Shown here: positions 11,664 through 21,585 of the stretch, piece after piece
Layout: each line of letters begins with the position of its first letter
Position numbering within the stretch: the first letter of the stretch is position 1
Source: Uranotaenia lowii
Taxonomy: Eukaryota; Arthropoda; Insecta; Diptera; Culicidae
Assembly: GCF_029784155.1 (NCBI RefSeq)
Contig: NC_073691.1
Span: 66,408,839-66,472,838 of the forward strand
Length of the DNA stretch: 64,000 bases
Direction of reading: 5' to 3'
Notes under the pieces: generated by a model
The model's database searches: none
Told to the model about the DNA's origin: nothing
The model's input: the letters and a program-made list of their open reading frames with translations, nothing else
Translations under genes and position numbers: made by a program

Positions 11664-12525
11664 TTCTATTCATGTGTCGCAAGTGAAAATCTGATTTTGA
11701 TTTTTCGGATTCCGGAACTGGCCAGATTGGCCGTAGCTAGGACCAGATGGCCCCGAACCACTTTTCCTATCAATTCCCATCATGTACAGATCAAGAGCTT
11801 ACTATTCATGTGTCGCAAGTTAAATCTGATCATTTTGATTTTTCGGATTCCGGAACTGACCAGATCGGCCGTGGCCAGGACCAGATGGCCCCGAACCACT
11901 TTTCCTATCAGTTCCCATCATTTGCAGGGCAAAAGCTTTCAATTGATGTGTCGCAAGTTGAAATCTGATCGTTTTGATTTTTTGGATTCCGGAACTGGCC
12001 AGATTGGCCGTGGCCAGGACCAGATGGCCCCGAACCACTTTTCCTATCAATTCCCATCATGTACAAATCAAGAGCTTTCTATTCATGTGTCGCAAGTTAA
12101 AATCTGATCATTTTGATTTTTCGGATTCCGGAACTGGCCAGATTGGCCGTGGCCAGGACCAGATGGTCCCAAACCACTTTTCCTATCAATTCCAATCATG
12201 TACAGATCAAGAGCTTTCTATTCATGTGTCGCAAGTTAAAATTTGATCATTTTGATTTTTCGGATTCCGGAACTGGCCAGATTGGCCGTGGCCAGGACCA
12301 GATGGCCCCGAACTACTTTTTCTATCAATTCATTCAATTCCCATCATGTACAGGTCAAAAGCTTTCAATTGATGTGTCGCAAGTTAAAATGTGATTATTT
12401 TGATTTTTCGGATTCCGGAACCGGCCAGATTGGCCGTGGCCAGGACCAGATGACCCTGAACCACTTTTCCTATCAATTCCCATCATGTACAGGTCAAGAG
12501 CTTTCTATTCATGTGTCGCATCATG
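11664..12525 (+). repeat. 139-bp satellite array, direct orientation (6 units)
   Basis: The anchor at the start of the TTTTTCGGATTCCGG core lies at 11701, 11839, 11978, 12117, 12256 and 12404. The steps are 138, 139, 139, 139 and 148 bp; the last carries a small internal duplication near 12330-12340 (ATTCATTCAATTC). GATTCCGGAAC is unchanged in every complete unit on both arrays. Long frames such as 11655-12107 (150 codons) exist only because the unit has few stop codons. They are not genes, since 139 is not a multiple of three and the reading frame rotates from unit to unit. Confidence 0.95.
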
Positions 12526-14160
12526 ACATTTTTTAAATTTTTCCATGACAGTCACGGAATCAAAAATTCAAAAATGTCATTCCGACAATCAGAGGACCAA
12601 CAGAATCTTCGACTGTCACAAGTCAATAATGTTATCGACACTCATTTTCAGTGCAGCATTTCAACTTGCGATTTGAGCACACATCGAGCAAAGAAAGTTA
12701 CTCACTTGTCAGAGCTATATGTTGTCTAACAATGTATTCGTTATCTCCGAGTGACAACCGTAACAACATTTTGTTATGGATTGAGAGGAACCAAGTTTGT
12801 TCGCTACTTGTACAGATCGCTAAGTGTACAGTTCAGGATAAAACCTTTATCGCATCATATTCATTTCATTTCCATCGCTGATCTCTTGCCAACTTCAAAA
12901 TTCAATTCTGGCTAGGGTTTTTCGATTTGGTGTATTTAGAGGGCGAAATAAATTATTCTACCGAATCACATGATGTGGGTATAATTATATTCGATTAATC
13001 ATGATTAATTTGCGTGATCATACATAGTGTTCTGTTAAGCTACCCTTTCAATACCTAGCCGTGTGCCATTCTACTACCTAACTCTCAGTGCTCTTGCTCG
13101 TCTTCTCTCCGGGGTGATATTTAGTTTGATTAGTTTGGGGCGGTCATAAAAAAGGGCTTATCGACCAATGTGCCTCGACAACCTTAGTTCCGTGAACGGA
13201 CCATTTGTCAACCGTTCAGAATTGCAAAATTATAATTCTTATGATCGATCAAATTTTCATAAAAGGTATCCTCCTTTAAGGACGGACCCTCATGGAAAGC
13301 ACCTACTTGTTTTTGCTGCTGCTACTGCCGATGATCGGCTTTTTGTCAGACACAAATAATTAACTGCTTGGCACACTACACACGGCTTATTTCTAACGGA
13401 AATCTACGAAAAGAACTTTAAAATTAAACAAGAAACTCTTACTTCACTTAATAAATTCACATACAAAACGAAACCCGAACAAAACGCGCACAACCAAACT
13501 CGTGGGCAAACTGGGGCTGAATGATAGGTTGTTAACCCTCAGATCAGGGAAGGCGCCATCAGACCCAGCTCCCCGGAACTACGTCATTACACGAAAACCT
13601 TTGGGAGATTCGGGTTTTGTGAGCACGATCTAGTTGCTCATTTTTGCTACCAGACCCCGATATTTCACTATCCTGCTCCCACAAGACCGGGGAGATACAT
13701 CCCGAACTCGACCTCGGAAATTCTCAATCCAGGCCGTTACTCTATGAGAAAGGTCAACTATCATTGATGATCAACGTTATTTTTAATTGCAGCGCTCTAT
13801 CAAGTTCGACTCTACTGATTAACTGATCTTTTTTTAGAAGTAGTTAGTAATTTTATACCTGAATATTAATTAATAAATAGTAACAAACTAACAATAATAT
13901 TGACGTTCATGAATAAATAACAACTCATTTAATAAATAACATATAATGTATTGAATAACAAATAAACTTTACAAATGAAACATGTAACAAGGTACGACCG
14001 TTACAGGTTCTCAAGTGACGAAAATATTATAATTTTTGAGCACCGCTTTTATGACCTTTAACTCACCTTGATTAGAAATGTACGCACTGCAACATTTTTC
14101 ACTTTAATCAATTTTAAAACGCTTTTTTACTTTAATTTGTTCACTAAAGGCGAACAGAGC
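12526..14160. other. No recognised gene
   Basis: The part to about 13000 is ordinary AT-rich sequence. 13050-13770 is richer in GC and has short frames at 13168 and 13644 without domains. 13850-14000 is a run of TAATAAATAA-like words. Nothing else can be supported. Confidence 0.4.
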
Positions 14161-14169
14161 ACTATCAAT

Positions 14170-14748
14170 GAAGGTATAATGAGCATTTTCTGCCGGGGAA
14201 TCTAGCAGTGAATTCAACTCGATGAAGTCAGCTGAATAATAGAGCTACAGCTTAGCTTGTTTCGTCTGTCGATTTGGCCTATTGGTAAGGTGTCGGAGAG
14301 GTAATCAGTAGACTCGAGTTCGATTCCGAGCCTACTGTTCGAACTCGAGCCTACTGATTACCTCTCCGACATCTTACCAATAGGCCAAATCGTCAGACGA
14401 TACAAGCTAAGCTGCAGCTCTATTACTCAGTTGATTTCATCGAGTCGAATTTGCTGCTAGAATCCCCGACAGAAAACGCTCATTATGCCTTGATTAATGG
14501 TGCTCATACTGCCTCGGGGGGTTTCTCATTATGCCTCTACAGTGACTGGTTTTCAGCTTTCGGCAAAATTTTTTAAAATGCATTTTTAAACGTTTTTATC
14601 TACTTTTTCAAGTTTCATCCAATTAGGCAATAGACTATTTGAGTATCTGAACACGAAACAATGATGTAATTCACATATTATAGCTGTTCTCTATGGTTAT
14701 ATAAGCGTTTTCCTTAAGGTGGCCATTATGCCCCCATCTCCCCCACAC
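14170..14748. mobile_element. Right part of GGGGAGAT-type element with large palindrome
   Basis: 14170-14494 is an imperfect palindrome centred near 14332 with arms of about 155 bp. Each arm holds a tRNA-like core: TTGGCCTATTGGTAAGG as A-box, and GAGTTCGATTCC at 14317-14328 as B-box in the left arm. The inverse words GCTCATTATGCC and CTCATTATGCC follow. The element ends near 14748 at GGCCATTATGCCCCCATCTC, the inverse of the terminal motif at 9655. A related copy of the right arm plus end lies at 23650-24002. Confidence 0.7.
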
Positions 14749-14749
14749 G

Positions 14750-16140
14750 CTGACTTCTGGCTGCCCCTTAAAGGCTTAAAATTAAGCCAGTTATAAGAAC
14801 ATTCCGATCTGTCAAATAACGGGTCATTTTGTTGAATCAACATTACCAGTTATTTTAAAAAGCTCGAGACTCTTCAAAAGGAGTGCTGCCTGCTCCAAAG
14901 CGATATTTTTTGTCCGTGATATTGAATATGTTTAGAAAGATTGTAAGTGTTTCATTAAAAATATATGTTGTTTTGATTCAGAAATCTTATTTTTCTTATT
15001 ATTATTTCAGCACTGCACAGTCCCAGAAAAGGGTAACGATAATAAGACGATAGTTCAAACCCGAATCTCTGTGGATTAATGGTAAACAAAGTGATATCCA
15101 AATATTATGAATTTTAATTTTGAAAATTAATTCTAATGTAAATAAACTAAATGTAACATTATATTTTGTTGTAATTTATATACCACCAAACACATCTCCC
15201 ACAAGCAGCCCTTGAAATTGCCTTTAAAATAAGGGGTAATTATTGTCCGCTTTGAGTTTTTGAAATAATGGGTAGTTTTCATCGGCTAGAAGCGTTATTA
15301 ATCACAGGGTAGAGGGGATTTATCCGAAAAAAGGAATTCTCCAGGTCTTATTGAATAACGGATCAAAAGTATTCGTCAAAAGGTATATGAAAGTTAGCGT
15401 TTAGAAAAAGTTTATTTTTAAATTTTGAATTTAGGCAATTTTTTGGGGTGAAATACTGCTTTGTGCACCATAGAGAAATTTTGAAAAATAGTAAGACACG
15501 TTGACGGAATTTGACACATTTTCAATTAATTAGATTCTACAGTCAATGATTAAAGTTAGTAACCAAGAGAAATTTCCTTCAAAATTTGGCTTATTTGCCT
15601 TATAAAGTTAATTTTTCCAATCTAAATACTCTTAGATGGTCATTCGATTCGGACGTAGCTTCTCAACAGAAGCATGGAATGGAATGGCTTCTTAGAGACT
15701 CTGCGGAAGTTCCGGAAGAACCGTAGCAGAAAACAATATCCAAAACAAATTTTTGAGTATCTCGATTTCACTCAAATCAAGTCGGAATGGTCTACCAGAT
15801 TGTAAATGATCGATGTACAGTCCAAGTAGGTCATTTTACTCGAAATGAGCGATGATTTTGCCCGGTGGTTTTGAACATTTCATAATTCCTCTAATATAGG
15901 TACACAACAATCGTTTCAAAAAATATTCTATTTTATAAATCTTTTGCTATAGTTAAAGCTATGTAGAAATAAAACTGAACAAATGAAGATGTTATAAATT
16001 AAATTTTAAGGAATTTTAGTTCATACCTTGTAATTGTACTAAATGTAATAGAGGCTTATGAACCTAATGGCTGAAAGGGTTTCTTTAAAATTTGTTGTAC
16101 TAATCAAAGCCCTTATGCACACGCAACTTAAAAAACTGGG
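14750..16140. other. No gene recognised
   Basis: AT-rich, without frames of note. I see no repeat structure beyond simple A/T runs. Confidence 0.4.
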
Positions 16141-16650
16141 ATGCTCTATTTGACAACGACAATTTTGGAAATCAGGCAAGTGTATCATTCATGGCAAAGT
16201 ATCATCATCAACACCTGGCCTTTTATCGTCATCAAATCACCCTCATCAACAAACCATCTTCAAACAACTCGAAAAGACTACCTTGCCTATAGTAGACCTA
16301 CTCCTAGCAGGGAATGCCATTACTCGTTGGCACTTTCGGGTGTTATTGACTCAAGCAACCGTACCATAAACAGTCAACATTGCGACTGCTCTCTTGCTCC
16401 AGAATATAGTTTTCGGAATGAGTTTGCTGCTGAATGGGATGATGGCGTCATTTCCATCTTCCATGTAGGCTCTTACCAATCCCTAGTAGTTTCACCCAAC
16501 AACGTGACGATATTCACAAAAGCTCAAGCAAACGAGAGATGGATGATTCCGGGTGAGTTCCTAGCTAGTGTTGGCTCAGGCAAATATGGACCAGATGCTG
16601 GAAGCTGCTGCAGGATATGTGATAGTGGGAATTTATTCCGATTTTCATGA
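16141..16650 (+). CDS. Unrecognised 169-codon open reading frame
   Basis: This is the longest frame in the window that I cannot tie to a mobile element or satellite. It runs from ATG at 16141 to TGA at 16648-16650. The composition is protein-like: mixed residues, several Trp and Cys, and a Cys-Cys-Arg-Ile-Cys cluster near the C-terminus. It is GC-richer than the AT-rich DNA on both sides. I see no signal peptide, membrane segment or known domain, and no splice-site pattern that would make it part of a longer gene. It could be a decayed transposon ORF, an exon of an unseen gene, or chance; the surrounding repeat-filled DNA makes a mobile origin most likely. Confidence 0.25.
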   Translation: MLYLTTTILEIRQVYHSWQSIIINTWPFIVIKSPSSTNHLQTTRKDYLAYSRPTPSRECHYSLALSGVIDSSNRTINSQHCDCSLAPEYSFRNEFAAEWDDGVISIFHVGSYQSLVVSPNNVTIFTKAQANERWMIPGEFLASVGSGKYGPDAGSCCRICDSGNLFRFS

Positions 16651-16659
16651 ATTCATGCC

Positions 16660-18000
16660 CCAGGATCGTTTAATCAACCACCAACAACGCCACAGTTTGT
16701 GAAATGAGGGTTGTTTTGTGGTTGCATTTAGGTGTCTGAATCACTTTTATCGAATTCAACCGAAGTCTTCGAATAAGAAAGGTATTTTTTTTTATCTTTA
16801 TTAGAAAAATGAGAAAAGGTTTGAAGTTGAAACATTTGACAAAAATTGCAGTGTACAATTTTTCGATACTGATTGAAACAAAAATTTGTGAATTATCATC
16901 GCTAGAAACAAGAAACCTGCTGTAAAAAACCTAATAAAACATACGGCGAAACATTAAGACATATTCACCAATCTTGAAAGCCTACAGGCTAGTTTATTAG
17001 CAATTTGTCTGTGTTGAGTCATCCGACTCCAAGCTTATCCGGCCTATGTCTGGCTCATTATTAAGAGTACAAGTGTTTTCCTTCATCGTTATCCTGATGA
17101 AGAGCATCCGAGCGCATACAGGTGAACATGAACTAGGCCAAATCTTTCAATATGTGTAAGGTTGTAGGGGGGAGAGGATAGAAAAAAATGAAATTTCCCC
17201 CCGGGTGCTACAAGTTTTCAATGTTTGCAGAAAGAAAATCCTGCTTCCGTATCGGACGGAAGAAAAAAAACAGGAGTAAGTCGAACGATGGAAAACAACA
17301 CGAAGAGAATCCTCACCGGTACGATGAACCTTTTTCGACTCTCTTGTTTTTTTTCCATTCCTGATCAGCTTGAAGATAGTCGGCTGCCGGCTTACAAAAC
17401 CGAGCCGTAAATCCAAAAGAAAACTGTGTAAATTAAAAAAAAGGAAGGAATCGCTTATCACATGCTACTTAATAGTGAACCCCGGCATCCAACCCGCTCA
17501 GAACTTACAAGTTTCTTTCATCCAACTTTCCATTCATTTATGATGCCGCTGCATAGCCGGCTGATGGTGGTGTGAATTCGAATCCCCCAAAACGCCTATT
17601 TGAGCTTCCACATTCACGGACTGCACATGTTCGGAAGTTTTTTCTCCGGTGGAAAGCAATAGTTTCGGAAAGGCTTTCAATATAATTGAAAACCCGGAAC
17701 TTCGGTATTGGCCAGATGATACGGAGCGGCCAGTTCGATATTTTTTTTGGCTGTCTTCCGCCGATTTCAAACGGTGGATTCTGATCACGATTGGCTTCCG
17801 AAAAATGGGAAATCAATATTTATTGACTGGCGGTGTGGACAAATGGAACTGAAAATCAATTCCGGAAGCTAAACATTTGGGAAGTCGTAGCACTTGAAAG
17901 GTAGGTCTTTCGGCTAAATGTTCCAGTTTCAATGGAATCAGGATATTTATTTTAATGTAGTACAAAGGCATCGTTCCTTGAAGGAATTCGAAATATGTGT
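16660..18000. other. No gene recognised; mixed composition
   Basis: 17150-17850 is richer in G and C than the surroundings and holds several overlapping frames on both strands (17147-17461, 17534-17816), which is typical of shadow ORFs. No domain is visible. Confidence 0.35.
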
Positions 18001-18014
18001 TGTGAGCTAACTTA

Positions 18015-18100
18015 TTTAAACAATTCTATTGAATAAAAACAATCGAAAGATTCCTTTTCAATAAACCACTAGGTTGAATTAAAAGAAATCTTTCGATAGC
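18015..18100. repeat. Short hairpin copy of the 48.5-kb foldback family
   Basis: CAATCGAAAGATTCCTTTT (18043-18061) and its inverse AAAGAAATCTTTCGAT (18081-18096) flank a short loop. The same pair forms the outer arms of the foldback at 48518-48830, so this is a copy that has lost the middle. Confidence 0.6.
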
Positions 18101-18899
18101 TTGATGATTTGTTTTTCATTTAAGCACTTTTTGGTCGTTCCACCCTTTCGAAAACTTTCCAGTAAAGTTTGCACAACTTCAACCATATGAAATTTTGATA
18201 TGAAACTGTTTTTAAAATATTCATGAGGTTTTTTTTTTATAGGAGTCAGAAAACGTGTAAATTGCTTGAAAGTCAAGCAAAAACAAAAGGTTTTTTTCAA
18301 TATAAGGAAGCAAAACTTCTTCATGAAAATACAAATGGGCTACCCAAACACTGTTATATACTTCTTATGAGAAATGTCAAATTAAGCAAGTGTCAGGAAC
18401 TACTTTAAGCGCGTTAAACCACTTTTACAGCTCACATTATAAAAGCTTAGAGCATCTGTATCCGTGGTCTGTTCTTGGGTCTAATTTATACAAGAATTGA
18501 ACCAACGAAATAAGATCCAAACAGTGAAAAAACGGGCACCCCCACTCGTGTTCCATTAACTGTCAAACGGTTTAGAACTACGTCATATTGGATCCAAATT
18601 TCATCAATTTTGGAGCAATACTTATACCAGTTCTAAAAAAAATGTGAGATGAAACTGGTATAATGGAACACGGATGCGGTTGCTTGGGTCGGGATTTGGG
18701 TCTAAACCGGCTGTTTGGATCACGGATACAGGTGCTCTTACCAACTCTACCACCAAACATTAGTAGGCCAAGCGTGGTTCGCCCTTTGTAGTCACTGTTT
18801 TTTTTGATAGTTTTCATTTTAAATCCGTCCCTGAAATGTTAACCTGTAACAGTGTGTCCCTTGAGTGTCAATTTAACATTCCTGACCAAAACCGATATA

Positions 18900-20070
18900 A
18901 AGTGTGATACGGTCAAAATTTGGTCAATATCAACTTGACGTATTTCTTTCAATTTTGCATTTAAAAAACCTGAACACCCCTCATTTTGAAGGGGTGTGTG
19001 TGCTCCTATTTTGATTTTGGAATTCACTCTTCAGTTGTCAAAATGCCGTCCAAGGAAGAAGATCAGCGTATCCAAATTTTGCAGGCGCATCGCGAAAATC
19101 CGAGCTACTCGCACGCAAAGCTGGCAAAATCGCTAAAAGTTGCCAAATCAACCGTTGCAAATGTAATAAAGTGTTTGGTGAACGTTTATCGACAGCCAGG
19201 AAGTCTGGATCGGGGGGAAATCGAAAACCGGAAGCCGTTGAGACGACAAAGAGAGTTGCCGGTAGTTTCAAGCGAAACCCTAACCTCTCTCTCCGAGATG
19301 CCGCAAATAAGCTGGGTGTATCGTCTACAACCGTGTATCGAGCCAAAAAAAACGAGCCGGACTATCGACTTACAAGGAGGTAGTGACTCCAAATCGCGAT
19401 GATAAACAAAATACGACGGCCAAAGCGCGATCCCGGAGGCTGTACACGACGACGCTGACGAAGTTTGACTGCGTGGTAATGGACGACAAAACCTACGTCA
19501 AAGCCGACTACAAGCAGCTTCCAGGACAGGAGTTTTATACGGTAAAAGGAAGGGGAAAGCAAGATATTTTCAAGCACATGAAACTGTCAAAGTTCGCGAA
19601 GAAATATCTGGTTTGGCAAGCCATCTGTACCTGTGGCTTGAAAAGCAGCATTTTCATAGCTTCCGGGACTGTCAACCAAGAAATTTACCTGAAAGAGTGT
19701 TTGAATAAACGTCTGCTGCCTTTCCTGAAGAAACACGGTTGTTCCGTACTGTTTTGGCCGGATTTGGCATCTTGCCATTACGGTAAAAAGGCCATGGAGT
19801 GGTACGCCGCCAACAACGTGCAGGTGGTTCCCAAGGACAAGAACCCTCCCAACACGCCAGAGCTCCGCCCAATTGAGAAATACTGGGCTATTGTCAAGCG
19901 GAACCTAAAGAAGACCCAAAAAAACTGCTAAGGACGAGCCTTACTGAATATTTTTCCTGAATTTTATACTAATTAAACTTGAAAAAGAAATTTAATTTGA
20001 TTTTTTAAATAAACGATTTCGCCGATTTACACGCGTTTTCCCTTGACCAAATATTGACCGTATCACCCTT
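18900..20070 (+). mobile_element. ITmD37E (Tc1/mariner superfamily) transposon
   Basis: The element is 1,171 bp. The ends AAGTGTGATACGGTCAAA (18900) and, inverted, AAGGGTGATACGGTCAAT (20070) are terminal inverted repeats of about 28 bp with few differences. TA target duplications lie at 18898-18899 and 20071-20072. The transposase inside has Asp-Asp-Glu spacing of 37 residues between the second Asp and the Glu, the hallmark of the mosquito ITmD37E group. The related uninterrupted site near 58211 confirms the boundaries. Frameshifts in the gene mean this copy cannot make its own transposase. Confidence 0.93.
19043..19931 (+). pseudogene. ITmD37E transposase, two frameshifts
   Basis: This would encode the transposase that binds the element's ends and catalyses cut-and-paste at TA sites. 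Three reading-frame pieces line up in order. 19043-19170 is an N-terminal helix-turn-helix starting MPSKEEDQRIQIL. 19171-19330 is a second helix-turn-helix (LGVSSTTVYRAKK). 19340-19931 is the catalytic domain. The first Asp lies in VMDDKTY (19482 or 19485), the second in PDLASCHYG (19761) and the Glu in RPIEKYW (19875), so the triad is intact. Compared with the fragment at 40790-41012, this copy lost one base near 19168 and has eight A's where the other has six (near 19345). I chose the ATG at 19043 because family members start at this MPSK-like point. Confidence 0.9.
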
Positions 20071-20595
20071 TATCTCTCTTATTTCCTGATCGTTGTTTAC
20101 AACTTTTATGGATTTGAAAATCTCATGATGTAACTCGAATTTGTTTTTCAGATCATATTTAGCTTCAACATTTCAGTTTTCCGTTATTCAAAGTCTCAGA
20201 AAGAAAATCCTAAAAACGTGCTTCAAAAAAAACTAAAGAACAGCTGATAATCAGCACAAGAAAAATTCACTACGTGTTAAAAAAAAGCTGAAGTTAGAAG
20301 CTAAACGTAGGATTTTTTTATGAAATTTTTTAAGATCAGGCCCACAAAAAATGTAAAAAAGGTGTGCCAAAACCGTACTTTTCAATCAATGAACCGGTCA
20401 AGTTGTTGAAGTCCCACCAAATATATTTTGAAAAGAGGATTGAAAATAATTTGAACCATTTTTTGCATTTTTAGATTATGAAAATACGAAACAAAGAATT
20501 TTCGACGAATTTTTAACGTTGGCTGGTTTTTTTTAACACTTTTTGTCCATTTGCAATTTCCCAGATTCTCTAGCATTGCAACTTTGCACTGTATT

Positions 20596-20730
20596 TTGAG
20601 TAGAGATGTACCGAATAGCGGTATTCGGCGAACGGCCGAATACTGAATATTGACCTTTTCAACTATTCGGCCAAACGAATATTCGGCCGAATATTCTATT
20701 GAATTTTAAATTTAAAAATACGAAAGCAAT
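20596..20730 (+). mobile_element. Fragment of a hAT-like element end
   Basis: TAGAGATGTACCGAATA near 20601 is followed by several nested palindromes of the type ATTCGGCCGAATA between 20620 and 20695. Such 'GAGATGCACCGAATATTCGGCC' starts are common at the ends of hAT-type MITEs in animals. I find no matching inverted end downstream, so this is a truncated copy. The assignment rests on memory of that general pattern. Confidence 0.4.
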
Positions 20731-21356
20731 TAGGTATTTCAATTTATTTCTATTTCTTCCATATTAATGCCCCTCGTTTTTTGAGTCGATTATTTTCAAC
20801 TAGGAAAGACATCAGATGACTAGTCGCTTCTAGGGCGTTTATCAACAAGGAGATTGGTTTCCTGTGAAATGTGGGACAAAACATGTCGAAACAGTTGCCA
20901 AGCAATTTGGAATTGCTTATTAGATAACGAATTAGATGAAGATCGAATTAGATAAATATCGTTTTTAGTAAGATATTTTCAAAATAGTTGTAAAAAACAA
21001 CGTATTAACATAGTCGAGAAATTTAAGATGATTTAAAAAAAAAAATTAAAAAGGGCCTATCTTAATTAAATCTAAACTTTATTCTCAAAATACAAGAAGA
21101 AAAACTTAAAATTTAAAGATTGCATTGAATTACAGCAGCAGTGTAAAAATCGTATCGAAGGATGAAACCAAATTTTATGTTCATTTTGAAATTTATTAAA
21201 AATCGATTTTGAATACAAAATCCTAAAATTTTCAAAGAGAAATTTTAGTTTTTTATTTAATTTAGCGAATAATCTAAAAAACACGGAAAAAATCCGGAAA
21301 ATTTTATACAATATCTGGGCATCTCGGCTAGATATAACTTATCTCGAATTCTTTAT
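20730..21356. other. No gene recognised
   Basis: AT-rich sequence between a transposon end and a SINE; the 79-codon minus-strand frame at 21072-21311 is Phe/Lys-rich and looks like chance. Confidence 0.4.
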
Positions 21357-21367
21357 TGGATTTATGG

Positions 21368-21561
21368 AGGCTGGTGATATAGCTCAGTTGGCAGCTCAGT
21401 TGCTTTCAAAGCCGAAGTTCGCGAGTTCGAGCTCAAGAGTAAACATCGAACACAGTTGTACCGGATGAGTTTTTCAATGCGTATCCGCCAATCGCATCGT
21501 TGATATAAGTCGCAAATTACATAAAGATGTTAAAAAGACTATAATAGAAACAAAAAAAAAA
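21368..21561 (+). mobile_element. tRNA-derived SINE, full length, 11-bp target duplication
   Basis: The 194-bp element is flanked by perfect 11-bp direct repeats TGGATTTATGG at 21357-21367 and 21562-21572. It has an A-box-like TAGCTCAGTTGGC at 21380-21392 and a B-box-like GAGTTCGAGCTC at 21423-21434, and ends GACTATAATAGAAAC followed by a run of A. These are the marks of a Pol III-transcribed SINE inserted by a LINE machinery. A second copy of the same family is at 45298-45439. The perfect target duplication suggests a recent insertion. Confidence 0.92.
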
Positions 21562-21585
21562 TGGATTTATGGGCAAGCCTGGATA

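Larger units (their letters stand above)
18806..20590 (+). mobile_element. Repeat family A, copy 1, interrupted by ITmD37E
   Basis: The flanks of the ITmD37E transposon (18806-18899 and 20071-20590) align with 58135-58818 in the same orientation: CGTCCCTGAAAT, then GAGTGTCAATTT, then TCTCTCTTATTTCCTGA. The 58-kb copy ends in an inverted version of the same start, so the family has long inverted ends and is probably a non-autonomous foldback element. The right inverted end is missing here. Confidence 0.65.

Noticed and set aside
11655..12107. 150-codon ORF and its overlapping neighbours
   Set aside because: They lie wholly in the 139-bp satellite and exist because the unit is poor in stops; the frame rotates between units.
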